From the NCBI RefSeq assembly GCF_019130065.1, contig NZ_JAHSPG010000015.1, positions 186,001 to 250,000 of the forward strand: a DNA stretch of 64,000 nucleotides, read 5' to 3'. Below are positions 8,986 through 16,985 of this stretch, piece by piece. Both the position numbers and the translations under genes were made by a program. Position 1 is the first letter of the stretch. Each line of letters begins with the position of its first letter. The notes under the pieces were generated by a model that did not search any database, was not told where the DNA came from, and worked only from the letters and a program-made list of their open reading frames with translations. This DNA is from Pinibacter aurantiacus (GTDB lineage: Bacteria; Bacteroidota; Bacteroidia; Chitinophagales; Chitinophagaceae).

Positions 8986-9825
8986 ATGAAGACTTTTATT
9001 GAGAAATTGCCCCTCGCAGTAGATTCTTCGTTCGTCGCAAGAACGCACAGGACTCCCCTGTTTGAAGTTCCATGGCACCAGCATATTGAGTTTGAGCTGA
9101 TTCTTTTTACGGAAGGTGGTGGATTAAGCTTTGTGGGAAACGCCGTAGACGAATTTGAAGTAGATGATATTTTCTTTCTTGGCTCCAACTTGCCTCACAC
9201 CTTTCAGAAAAGCACGGAAGATCTTATTACCAGTGCGGTCGTGATACATTTCAGAGACGATTTTTGGGGACAGGATTTTCTAAATCTACCGGAAAGCAAA
9301 TCTGTAAAAAAGTTACTTGCAACATCCGCACACGGCATGAAGATAATGGGCGAAACAAAGGCAGTACTCAAACCTTACATCAAGGCACTGGAGTCTGAGA
9401 GCGGCTTCAGTAAAATTGTTCGCCTTTGTGAATGTTTACAAATACTGGCCGAGACAAAAGATTACACACTTGTTTCCACGCAGCAAATCAAAGCGCTTAA
9501 TCCGCACGAACAAAAGCGCATTGATAATATTTTCCAGTACACAATGGCTAATTTCAAATCACCAATTGAGCTAACTGTGATCGCAAATATTGCCAACATG
9601 AGTGTACCTGCATTTTGTTCCTATTTTAAAAAAAGAACCCGCAAAACATACCTCGATTTTGTGCATGAAATTCGAATTGGCTATGCATGTAAATTGTTGC
9701 TGTCTACGCAAATGAGCATTCTTGATATTTGCTATGAAAGCGGCTTTGAAACAATCGCCAATTTCAACCGGCAATTTTTAAGAAGAAAGGGAATGACGCC
9801 GGGGAAATTCAGAAAGAGCTATTGA
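8986..9825 (+). CDS. AraC-family transcriptional regulator, probable xylose regulator
   Basis: A 279-residue protein with an N-terminal cupin sensor (about residues 25-85: HQHIEFELILFTEGGG, LGSNLPHTF) and a C-terminal double helix-turn-helix (about 180-279: IANIANMSVPAFCSYFKKRT, ILDICYESGFETIANFNRQF). Such proteins bind sugars or related ligands in the cytoplasm and switch adjacent operons. It is divergent from xylB and the shared region has a direct repeat at 8915-8946, so control of xylB/xylA is the natural inference. The sugar ligand cannot be read from sequence. Confidence 0.88.
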   Translation: MKTFIEKLPLAVDSSFVARTHRTPLFEVPWHQHIEFELILFTEGGGLSFVGNAVDEFEVDDIFFLGSNLPHTFQKSTEDLITSAVVIHFRDDFWGQDFLNLPESKSVKKLLATSAHGMKIMGETKAVLKPYIKALESESGFSKIVRLCECLQILAETKDYTLVSTQQIKALNPHEQKRIDNIFQYTMANFKSPIELTVIANIANMSVPAFCSYFKKRTRKTYLDFVHEIRIGYACKLLLSTQMSILDICYESGFETIANFNRQFLRRKGMTPGKFRKSY

Positions 9826-9830
9826 TTAAT

Positions 9831-9946
9831 GGAGAATTGAAAATTGAAAATTGAAAGTGGTCGCCTTTAAAAAAACAGCCATCAACTATACTAATCATTT
9901 TCAGTTTTCAACTTTCAATTTTCAATTCAATAAATTTTCAATTTAG
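9831..9946. repeat. Mirrored repeat pair, family 'aattgaa' (7-8 bp period)
   Basis: Left arm 9831-9859 (gagaattgaaaattgaaaat and one more unit) and inverted right arm 9898-9946 (ttttcaactttcaattttca and more). They surround about 38 bp between the AraC-type gene and the convergent response-regulator gene. The right arm abuts the response-regulator stop codon. Confidence 0.65.
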
Positions 9947-10356
9947 GAAATGCTAAACTGCTGCGACAAATCATAAAACATTCTTGCAGTATCGATAGAA
10001 TCCTTGTAGAACACAGGTTTGATCACGTATGAGTAAGCGCCAAGGCGAAGACATTCTTCTTTCTCTATTGCGTTTAATGAAGTAGAAAAAATGATAACAG
10101 GTATATTGATGAACTTGTCGTTGCCTTTTAAAAAACGAAGAATCTGTGTTCCATTCATCTTCGGCATGTTAAGATCAAGTATGATGAGGCATGGCAGAGA
10201 GTCACGGTAAAAGCTTTGTTCCAGGTAATTCAACGCGTTTTCGCCGTTCTCTTCAAAGTGCAAAATATCACTCACTCCGATCTCTTTGAATGAATCCTCA
10301 ATCAAAAAGCGGTCCTCCAGATCATCATCCACCAGTAAAATTTTTGCCTGCGTCAT
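9943..10356 (-). CDS. Single-domain response regulator (Rcp1/CheY-like)
   Basis: A 137-residue receiver domain with no output domain. The phosphoacceptor is D61 (IILDLNMPKMNG), with acidic residues D10-D12, the conserved S91/T92 (IIFSTS) and K113 (YVIKPV). The SFYRDSLPCLIILDLNMPKMNG region is typical of receivers that partner with phytochrome-like or hybrid histidine kinases and relay phosphate through protein contacts. No kinase gene is adjacent, so the partner is unknown. Confidence 0.92.
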   Translation of the reverse strand: MTQAKILLVDDDLEDRFLIEDSFKEIGVSDILHFEENGENALNYLEQSFYRDSLPCLIILDLNMPKMNGTQILRFLKGNDKFINIPVIIFSTSLNAIEKEECLRLGAYSYVIKPVFYKDSIDTARMFYDLSQQFSIS

Positions 10357-10363
10357 GCTGTGT

Positions 10364-10518
10364 AATTTGAAAATTTGAAGATTTGAAAATTTGAAAATGA
10401 AATGCGCATCTCTCTAATTTGTCTATTCATTCTTGCAAAACGATCTGGCTAAATTAGGCAATGAATCTTTCACAAAAAGAATTTTCAAATTTTCAAATCC
10501 TCAAATTATCTAATTATT
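10364..10518. repeat. Mirrored repeat pair, family 'aatttgaa' (8 bp period)
   Basis: Left arm 10364-10400 (aatttgaaaatttgaagatt and more) and inverted right arm 10481-10518 (attttcaaattttcaaatcc and more) fill both ends of the gap between the DUF4142 and response-regulator genes. The right arm runs up to the DUF4142 stop codon. Confidence 0.65.
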
Positions 10519-11077
10519 TCTTCCCTGTAATTGCTCTAGCAGAATCCAAATGCTTTTGTATTGCAGGAATTGTGTTGGTAGCAAACTCTTTGATAGTTGA
10601 ATCAGAAAGATCGGCAGATGCTTTTTGAAACATATCAAGTACATCCTTGTGACCATTCAACATCATGTCCATATACTCTTTATCAAAATCTTTACCTGTT
10701 TTCTTGTTTACGTTGTCTACCATTTTTTGTTGATCATCACTCATGTTAGATGGCAAAGTAATATTTTCCATTGCAGCACGACTCTTAAGATCATCATTTG
10801 CTTTTGAGTGATCATCCACCATCATTTGACCAAAGGCTTTCACTCTTGGGTTCACAGCTTTTTGCGCCGCAATTTTTCCAAGCTCCACTTCCATAATTCC
10901 ACCGCTGGTGGCTTTCACCGCGAAGTCGGAAACTGATTTATCTACAGGCTTTTGTTCTTTATTTACAGCTTTGGCGCTGTCTACAGCGTCTTTATTTTCA
11001 GTAGTTGTACCACTGTTGCATGATACCATCATATAAGAAGCAAGGGCAAGGCATGAAGCAAAAACAATCCGTTTCAT
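10514..11077 (-). CDS. DUF4142 lipoprotein
   Basis: A 187-residue protein. Its signal peptide ends in a lipobox (SYMMVSC, C20), so it should be anchored in the envelope, followed by a Thr/Lys-rich linker. Residues about 50-187 are a helical DUF4142 domain, with DFAVKATSGGIMEVELGKIA, a conserved MVDDHSKAND and the C-terminal helix AIQKHLDSARAI. The DUF4142 fold resembles ferritin-like four-helix proteins, but its function is not established. It stands alone: repeats lie on both sides and no co-directional neighbour is close. Confidence 0.88.
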   Translation of the reverse strand: MKRIVFASCLALASYMMVSCNSGTTTENKDAVDSAKAVNKEQKPVDKSVSDFAVKATSGGIMEVELGKIAAQKAVNPRVKAFGQMMVDDHSKANDDLKSRAAMENITLPSNMSDDQQKMVDNVNKKTGKDFDKEYMDMMLNGHKDVLDMFQKASADLSDSTIKEFATNTIPAIQKHLDSARAITGKK

Positions 11078-11439
11078 AATGTGACTTTTAGGTTTACAAA
11101 AAATATTGTACTACCTAAGCATCAAATACTAAGCCTTTGGTAATTATGAGGATAAAGCAACAATTTGAGGATAATATTCTGCACAAGTGAGCACGCAGGT
11201 GACGGTGATTGAGCTGATGGGCGCTGATTTTGATGGCACACGGATGACACGGATTGGACTGATTTACACGGATCTTTTACAAAGCTGACTAGCCGAATAT
11301 TGAATGACGAACAAAAAGTTTGCAGATTGACGCCTAGACAAAATCCGTGATAATCTGCTTAATCAGTGTCATCTGTGTGCGTCAAAAAAAATCCGTGTAA
11401 ATCCGTCCAATCCGTGTCATCCGTGTGCCTTCTAAAAAC
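11078..11439. repeat. Gene-free spacer with nested 'cacacggat' repeats
   Basis: Forward-type arms lie at about 11190-11225 (decayed) and 11238-11273 (cacacggatgacacggattg and more). Inverted arms lie at 11340-11381 and 11388-11429 (atccgtgtaaatccgtccaa and more). Together they make a nested inverted repeat about 240 bp across. Reading frames through it encode only the repeat (HTDDTDWTDLHG) and are not genes. The first ~80 bp (11078-11160) should hold the DUF4142 promoter; I see no clean match. Confidence 0.6.
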
Positions 11440-11462
11440 AAAAAATCCCGCATTTCGCGGGA
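11440..11462 (-). terminator. Rho-independent terminator after fbaA
   Basis: On the minus strand TCCCGC pairs with GCGGGA (plus 11446-11462) followed by TTTTTT. It begins about 10 bp past the fbaA stop codon. Confidence 0.8.
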
Positions 11463-11471
11463 CCTTTCTTT

Positions 11472-12539
11472 TTATGCATTTCTGTTTATACAGTTCAAAT
11501 CGGTAAATGCTACTTCCAGGCGTTTGATAAAACTTTCCTGGCCCTTGCGAAGCCATACGCGTGGATCGTAGAATTTTTTGTTTGGCTTATCAGCGCCTTC
11601 AGGATTTCCTAATTGACCTTGCAAATAAGCTTCATTCTTTTTGTAGAAGTTCAATACGCCTTCCCACATTGCCCACTGCATATCGGTATCGATGTTCATT
11701 TTGATGGCACCGTAACCAATAGCTTCGCGGATCTGGTGTTGAGGAGAACCGCTACCACCGTGGAATACAAAGTATACAGGTTTTGGACCTGTTTTCAATT
11801 CTTTCTCAATGTACACCTGGCTGTTGTTAAGAATTACAGGACGCAATTCTACGTTGCCCGGGCTGTACACACCGTGTACGTTACCAAAAGCTGCAGCCAC
11901 TGTAAACAGTTTACCTACTTTGCTCAACTCAGTGTAAGAGTAAGCAACGTGCTCTGGTTGAGTATATAATTTATCATTTTCAACACCGCTGTTGTCAACG
12001 CCATCTTCTTCACCACCGGTAACACCAAGTTCGATCTCGATGCTCATTCCAAGTGGAGCCATGCGTTTAAAGAATTCAACAGATGTGTGAATGTTTTCTT
12101 CTAAAGGCTCTTCAGAAAGATCAAGCATGTGAGAGCTAAACAAAGGCTGACCTTTCTCTTTATAAAATTGTTCACCGGCATCCAGCAAACCACTGATCCA
12201 GGGCAACCATTTTTTTGCCGCGTGGTCAGTGTGCAACACTACAGGAACACCGTAGTATTTTGCTACGCTGTGTACGTGCAGCGCTCCGGAAATAGCACCG
12301 GCAATGTTTGCTTGCAGATTATCATTTGGCATTCCCTTTCCCGCAAAGAATTGAGCGCCACCATTGCTAAACTGAATAATTACTGGGGAATTTACTTTGG
12401 CAGCAGTTTCCAAAACAGCATTGATACTGTCTGTTCCAATTACGTTTACTGCTGGAATAGCAAACTGGTTATCTTTAGCATCATTGTACAATGCTTCCAG
12501 TTCGTCGCCAAATAGAACCCCGGCTCTATACTTTTTCAT
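11472..12539 (-). CDS. fbaA: Fructose-bisphosphate aldolase, class II
   Basis: A 355-residue zinc-dependent aldolase that splits fructose 1,6-bisphosphate into the two triose phosphates, in the cytoplasm. Key residues align with the E. coli FbaA set at a constant offset of four: D105 and H106 (LHTDHAAKKW), E170 (SIEIELGVTGGEEDGVD), H222 (FGNVHGVYSPG) and H260 (FVFHGGSGSP). AIKMNIDTDMQWA is the phosphate-binding strand. Length is typical for class IIA. It is a single-gene unit with its own terminator. Its partners pfkA and pyk are in the same window near 50-53 kb. Confidence 0.97.
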   Translation of the reverse strand: MKKYRAGVLFGDELEALYNDAKDNQFAIPAVNVIGTDSINAVLETAAKVNSPVIIQFSNGGAQFFAGKGMPNDNLQANIAGAISGALHVHSVAKYYGVPVVLHTDHAAKKWLPWISGLLDAGEQFYKEKGQPLFSSHMLDLSEEPLEENIHTSVEFFKRMAPLGMSIEIELGVTGGEEDGVDNSGVENDKLYTQPEHVAYSYTELSKVGKLFTVAAAFGNVHGVYSPGNVELRPVILNNSQVYIEKELKTGPKPVYFVFHGGSGSPQHQIREAIGYGAIKMNIDTDMQWAMWEGVLNFYKKNEAYLQGQLGNPEGADKPNKKFYDPRVWLRKGQESFIKRLEVAFTDLNCINRNA

Positions 12540-12712
12540 CTAAAAATTGTGTTTTTTCGTTTTATACAATTGAGTTTGGTCAAAATTTATCGGCCCGCTA
12601 AGATAAGAAAGTATTTAATTGATCACAGAGATTTAAATTCTGTTTCAAAGGCCTGATAATGATTATTATCACACCTCCGGCAATTCATTATCAGCTAAAA
12701 TAAACAGCGCTC

Positions 12713-13825
12713 TTATCTAAAAACAAAATGACGTTTATCCTTGGGGATCTGCTGTAGATTTTTGATTAGCTTTTGTTTCATTTGCAGTTTTAATACTGCG
12801 CCCATTGTGGTGCATTTCAAAAATCGCGGCTGATTATAAAATTCTGCAAGTTCTGTTTTGAGCTGGTTTACCTTTTCGGGTGGGGCTATGTTGTCCTTCA
12901 CCATGATGTTCATAATCGATTGCATACGCAATTTTGAAGACACCAACCGGAAGGTCATCAACGTTCTTTCTTCAGCCTGGTATTGTTCTATAGACTCTTT
13001 GTTTAGGTGAGAAAGGCAAAGTTTTACAAGCTCGTAATTGTCTTTAAAAAATTGCGGCAAATATATGTTTTTGCGCCCTTCATAAGATTGCTGGTCAAAA
13101 TCTATGGCCTGTATCTTATAATGATAGCCTTCAATATCCGGTGTTACATTCACCACGAAATTATAACTACGCATATCGCCCAACAGCCGGATAAAGCAAT
13201 GCTCATTGAACTTTACAAACTCCTTTGCAAAACGCACCTTGTTTGTATGCTCGTCATTTAATTCTTTTTCTATAAATATGTCACCAGGAATACCCGGAAT
13301 ATGCTGTTCTACCAAAGTATTGTAGTTCGTAAAAAAGAGCATACGATTGGAAGAAAGTATGTGTTCAAGCTCCAAACCATAAATACGCGACGCATCAGCC
13401 TGCTTTATGTAATAGTGGTCACAATTGTCGTTAAATCGATTAATGATGCGAATCCTGAAAGGACGCGAATTTCCGAATGGGCAATAATCAATACTTGCTA
13501 CATCAAGATGATCATTGTAACTGTTATTCCCTTCTATTTTTAAAATGGCATAGATCTTTACAAGACCTTCACGCAGGTATTCCCATTCGCGCATATCGTA
13601 GCTCACAGTTTCCCAATGCGTGTCGTTGCCATCTTTATCAAGTCGCGGAATGGAAAAACGAAAATGTAAAAGATCATCGTAAGATACAGGCAACGAAACT
13701 TCTCTTCCCCATCTTATCAGGTAATCACGCAACTCATCATTCACCGGATATATTTGTTTCCTGCGAGAAGGTTTACCTGGTTCTTGTGAATGTATTATAT
13801 TTCGATCGTATAGTAGATTCATCAT
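12713..13825 (-). CDS. Unrecognised cytoplasmic protein with kinase-like motifs, coupled to BtuF-like gene
   Basis: A 370-residue protein whose family I do not recognise. No signal peptide or membrane segment. ATG 13825 lies 2 nt after the stop codon of the upstream BtuF-like gene, so the two are translationally coupled. The C-terminal half has an order of motifs that recalls kinase-fold phosphotransferases: YYIKQADASRIYGLELEH (candidate Lys/Glu pair), FIRLLGDMRSYNFVVNVT (like the catalytic GDxxxxN loop), then YKIQAIDFDQQSYEGRKN (like the metal-binding DFD). The glycine-rich loop is not obvious. The kinase relation is inference from motif order only and could be wrong. The final 100 residues are helical and charged. 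Confidence 0.7.
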   Translation of the reverse strand: MMNLLYDRNIIHSQEPGKPSRRKQIYPVNDELRDYLIRWGREVSLPVSYDDLLHFRFSIPRLDKDGNDTHWETVSYDMREWEYLREGLVKIYAILKIEGNNSYNDHLDVASIDYCPFGNSRPFRIRIINRFNDNCDHYYIKQADASRIYGLELEHILSSNRMLFFTNYNTLVEQHIPGIPGDIFIEKELNDEHTNKVRFAKEFVKFNEHCFIRLLGDMRSYNFVVNVTPDIEGYHYKIQAIDFDQQSYEGRKNIYLPQFFKDNYELVKLCLSHLNKESIEQYQAEERTLMTFRLVSSKLRMQSIMNIMVKDNIAPPEKVNQLKTELAEFYNQPRFLKCTTMGAVLKLQMKQKLIKNLQQIPKDKRHFVFR

Positions 13826-13827
13826 TC

Positions 13828-14634
13828 TCAATGACTACAAATTAACGAAACTTCTTTTACAAGGCACTCAAAATAGTCAATCGCAAGCAGCATGCGGCTT
13901 CCGTACCAACTGAACATTTCGCCATCAACGAGTTTTATAACAACATCGGGCAATTCTTTTTGCAACTCATCGATGTGCTTTTGTTTGAAAGGATATGGTT
14001 CAGAAGAAAGAAACAAAACTTTGCAAGATGAATTTCGAATGTCTTCTACTGTTATTTCAGGATACCTTTTTTGCGAAGCGAATACATTTTGAAAACCACA
14101 TGCATCGAGCATATTGTTGATAAACGTGTCGCCGCCAACCGTCATGAGAGGATCTTTCCAAATCAAGTAACCGACTGGAATTTTCGTTGAAGGAACAAGC
14201 GAATGCAATTCAGAAAATCCTTTGATAATAGTATTTGTCAAATCATTTGCGATGGCGTCTTTTCCTGTCATTGAACCAATTTGCAAAATCATGTCACAAG
14301 CTGATTTCATGTCTTCCACATCGCTTACCCACACAGAGAATTTCCCGGACAAATATTCAATCTGCTCCTTTACGTTTTCTTCTTTGTTGGCAAGAATAAG
14401 ATCAGGATTCAATTGTTCTATGATGTCAAATTTCACGTCCTTCGTTCCTCCGACACGGGTTTTCGCGTGGAACCATATTTCGGGATGCACACAAAATTTT
14501 GTGATGCCAACGACTTCTTCGTTCAGCTCTAAAGTATAGAGTAATTCAGTTTGAGAAGGAACAAGTGAAATGATTCGTTTAGGAAGATTTGCGAGAGAAA
14601 TAGTATTGCCGGTTTGATCCGTGAAGAAATGCAT
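13828..14634 (-). CDS. BtuF-like helical-backbone metal/cobalamin receptor without signal peptide
   Basis: A 268-residue protein of the TroA/BtuF substrate-binding fold: RIISLVPSQTELLYTLELNEEVVGIT, then RVGGTKDVKFDIIEQLNPDLILANKEE, then a second lobe with DPLMTVGGDTFINNMLDACG. Relatives bind vitamin B12 or iron-siderophores for ABC importers. Unlike transport versions it has no signal peptide or lipobox; the protein opens directly with MHFFTDQTGNTISLANLPKR. It is therefore probably cytoplasmic, or part of a different process. No permease or ATPase gene is adjacent. It heads a two-gene unit with the unrecognised kinase-like gene downstream. Confidence 0.85.
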   Translation of the reverse strand: MHFFTDQTGNTISLANLPKRIISLVPSQTELLYTLELNEEVVGITKFCVHPEIWFHAKTRVGGTKDVKFDIIEQLNPDLILANKEENVKEQIEYLSGKFSVWVSDVEDMKSACDMILQIGSMTGKDAIANDLTNTIIKGFSELHSLVPSTKIPVGYLIWKDPLMTVGGDTFINNMLDACGFQNVFASQKRYPEITVEDIRNSSCKVLFLSSEPYPFKQKHIDELQKELPDVVIKLVDGEMFSWYGSRMLLAIDYFECLVKEVSLICSH

Positions 14635-14920
14635 TCAAATGATTTGTGGCAATTTATCGCATTATTGAAAAACGGCAGCAAGAAATTGTTAGAGGTCTGG
14701 CTAAGATGCTAGTTTCCTCCTGCTAAAGAATCTTTAATTAGCAGGAGGTTACTGGATTTTGATTAGTTTCTCGGGACGGATAGTCTGGACTTGGACTTTG
14801 GACTTTAAAAAACTTCTACTGGTTTTACGGACTTAGGACTTTTTGGTTTTTCTCGGATCTTGGTTTTCGGTTTTAACGGACTTGGACTTATGGTTTCAAA
14901 GAAAATTGGATAAAAAGAAA
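14635..14920. other. Gene-free stretch: hairpin and GGACTT tandem repeats
   Basis: Arms at 14711-14726 and 14738-14753 (core CCTCCTGCTAA / TTAGCAGGAGG) form a stable hairpin with an 11-nt loop and no T-run. From about 14786 to 14890 the unit GGACTT(T) recurs seven or eight times in the same orientation (tctggacttggactttggac; acggacttaggacttttt; aacggacttggactt). The tandem copies resemble the other short-period repeats but have no mirror arm. No convincing reading frame. Confidence 0.5.
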
Positions 14921-15102
14921 GTTGATTGATACTGGATTTTGTTTGGTTTTTCTGATACTGGATATTGGAATTACCGTGTTTTAAGCGGTAGGTTTCTCTT
15001 GGATTTGGATATTATTGATCTGGTGATCAATCAACTTCTAATGCAAACATACAACCGCACCGCCTCCCCCACAAGAGCACATCTGCTCAATTTGGGTGGT
15101 GC
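14921..15102 (+). ncRNA. Candidate structured RNA or regulatory element
   Basis: GTTGATTGAT (14921-14930) can pair with ATCAATCAAC (15026-15035) across ~95 nt; the right side can instead fold locally as ATTGATC-TGGT-GATCAAT. Next, GCACCGCCT (15057-15065) pairs over 9 bp with GGGTGGTGC (15094-15102, two G-T pairs), enclosing GAGCA-CATC-TGCTC (15075-15088). A further inverted repeat CGTAATA/TATTACG follows (about 15119-15144). No promoter or T-run terminator is clear, and no known family is recognised. Strand is assigned arbitrarily. Confidence 0.3.
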
Positions 15103-15230
15103 AGTAAATACACAATTATCGTAATACAACTATCGTATTATTACGAACTCTATATGTTTTACGGCTAAAAAAATGGATTGAGAGATAAAAGAAGGTAGAA
15201 TGTATTACAACAAAAACCGAGCCACGGAGA

Positions 15231-15492
15231 CAATTGAAAGTGGGAAATTGAAAATTGAAAATGATTATTTAATGTTGACGCCCAAAAAACGTAGAAATAG
15301 CCCCTGGCGCGCATTTCGATGGGTTAAAAAAAAGTACCCACGGAATTGAAAATTGAAAATTGAAAGTTGAAAATGTGCTTTTTACGCTAACCTCTCTGCA
15401 AATAAAAAAGCAGCACCATTGTGCTGCTTCAATATATTAGAAAACGACCCAGAGAAATCCATTTTCAACTTTCAACTTTCAATTTTCAACTA
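15231..15492. repeat. 'aattgaa' repeats, three arms, between spacer and rimO
   Basis: Two same-direction arms (15231-15264 and 15343-15374) face one inverted arm (15459-15492, ttttcaactttcaattttca and more) that abuts the rimO stop codon. The rimO terminator stem sits between them at 15409-15428. Confidence 0.6.
15403..15428 (-). terminator. Rho-independent terminator after rimO
   Basis: On the minus strand AGCAGCAC pairs with GTGCTGCT around AATG (plus 15409-15428), followed by a T-run. It lies about 60 bp past the rimO stop, beyond the repeat arm. Confidence 0.8.
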
Positions 15493-16800
15493 AAAAACCA
15501 CTTCTCCTTCAAGGTCATAATCATACGCTTTCGTGATTTTTACATTCACGAATTCACCAACGGTCAATTTTTTGTCGCTGTTGATTACTACCTCATTATC
15601 AACTTCTACGCTGTCGAATTCGGTTCTGCCGAGGTAGCGGCCTGCTTCTTTTTTATCGATCAAAACTTTGAAAATCTTACCCACTTTTTCCTGGTTTTTC
15701 TCGTAGCTGATCTCTTGCTGCACTTCCATGATCTCCTGCGCTCTTCTCTCCTTTTCCTCTTGTGGAACATCGTCTACAAAATCGTACGCAGAAGTACCTT
15801 CTTCATGGGAATACGGGAAAATACCGACTCTATCAAAACGCTGTGCTTGCAAGAACGCTTTCAATTCTTCTATATCATCCTGTGTTTCACCTGGGAAACC
15901 GGCGATCAAAGTTGTACGCAAGCAAATGCCAGGTACTTTTTCGCGGATGGCAGCAATCAGTTCTTCCATTTCACGACGGGTGATCTGGCGTTTCATTGCT
16001 TTCAGCATATTATCTGCAGCGTGCTGCAAAGGCATGTCGAGGTATTTACAAATATTGTCGCGCTCGCGCATTACATCAAGCACTTCCATCGGGAATTTAT
16101 GCGGGTAAGCGTAATGCAAACGGATCCATTCAAGGCCCTTCACATCAGCCAGTTTGTTCAGCAGATCGGCCAGCATTCTTTTCTTGTACAAATCCAAACC
16201 GTAGTATGTAAGCTCCTGAGCAATGAGCATGATTTCTTTCACACCACGTTTTACCAGGTTTTCCGCCTCAGCCACAATCTCTTCGATGGATTTGCTCACG
16301 TGGGTACCACGCATCAGGGGAATAGCGCAAAACGCACAGGTACGGTTACAGCCTTCTGCTATTTTCAGGTATGCATAGTGTTGAGGCGTGGCCAACAGTC
16401 TTTCTCCCAACAATTCGCTTTTATAATCGGCTTCAAATTTCTTGAGAATAAGAGGCAGTTCCATTGTTCCGAACCATGCGTCCACTTCCGGAATTTCAGA
16501 TTCCAGATCGTCGCGGTAGCGCTGGCTAAGGCATCCTGTAACATATACTTTGTCCAGTTTACCTTTTTGTTTCAATGAAACCTGCTCAATGATCGTGTTG
16601 ATGGATTCTTCTTTGGCTTTGTCGATAAAACCGCAGGTATTCACGATCACGATATTATGATCACGTTTCGCACTTTCATGCACTACATCAATTTCATTGG
16701 CAGCAAGCTGGCCACTTAGCACCTCGCTATCCACCATGTTTTTGCTGCAACCCAACGTAATGATGTTTACCTTATCTTTCTTAAGCGTTCTTGTCTTCAT
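15490..16800 (-). CDS. rimO: Ribosomal protein S12 methylthiotransferase RimO
   Basis: A 436-residue radical SAM methylthiotransferase that modifies an aspartate of ribosomal protein S12. The N-terminal UPF0004 domain has C18, C56 and C90 (LGCSKNMVDSE, VNTCGFID, VTGCLSQRY). The radical SAM motif is C151, C155, C158 (GCNRTCAFCAIPLMRG). The C-terminal TRAM domain ends the protein (VGEFVNVKITKAYDYDLEGE). LGCSKNMVDSE and IPLMRG distinguish RimO from MiaB. It is the last gene of the rpmB-rpmG-DUF4295-ftsY-rimO run on this strand, which is conserved in Bacteroidota. Confidence 0.97.
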   Translation of the reverse strand: MKTRTLKKDKVNIITLGCSKNMVDSEVLSGQLAANEIDVVHESAKRDHNIVIVNTCGFIDKAKEESINTIIEQVSLKQKGKLDKVYVTGCLSQRYRDDLESEIPEVDAWFGTMELPLILKKFEADYKSELLGERLLATPQHYAYLKIAEGCNRTCAFCAIPLMRGTHVSKSIEEIVAEAENLVKRGVKEIMLIAQELTYYGLDLYKKRMLADLLNKLADVKGLEWIRLHYAYPHKFPMEVLDVMRERDNICKYLDMPLQHAADNMLKAMKRQITRREMEELIAAIREKVPGICLRTTLIAGFPGETQDDIEELKAFLQAQRFDRVGIFPYSHEEGTSAYDFVDDVPQEEKERRAQEIMEVQQEISYEKNQEKVGKIFKVLIDKKEAGRYLGRTEFDSVEVDNEVVINSDKKLTVGEFVNVKITKAYDYDLEGEVVF

Positions 16801-16849
16801 AATTGAGCGGCAAAGGTAATTTGAAAATGTGGCATTGGAAACCTGGAAC

Positions 16850-16983
16850 GCTGATTTTTATGATTGTTAAGATTTTTTAAGATGTTATTCGGACATCCTA
16901 TAATTGGAAAGGCTCAAAGCGAAACCGCTCCGAGCCTTTGCAATTATTTAGACTGCACAGGGCGAATGCAATTCGCCCCTACA
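16850..16983. repeat. Spacer with half-repeat, weak hairpin and GC-rich palindrome
   Basis: One half-copy of the 'tcatgattt' family lies at about 16850-16885. A hairpin AAAGGCTC/GAGCCTTT (16907-16939) could weakly terminate the NAD(P)-binding gene on the minus strand but lacks a T-run. AGGGCGAATGCAATTCGCCC plus CT (16959-16980) is one of five copies of a GC-rich palindrome in the window. Confidence 0.5.
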
Positions 16984-16985
16984 AG

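Noticed and set aside
11359-11556. Reading frame encoding HTDDTDWTDLHG
   Set aside because: It is the translation of the 'cacacggat' repeat on the strand opposite the spacer and overlaps the end of fbaA. Such repeat-encoded peptides are spurious.
15421-16578. A 385-codon open frame antisense to rimO
   Set aside because: It lies entirely opposite a clear rimO gene with all catalytic motifs; its product is rich in Phe/His/Gln as expected for antisense reading.
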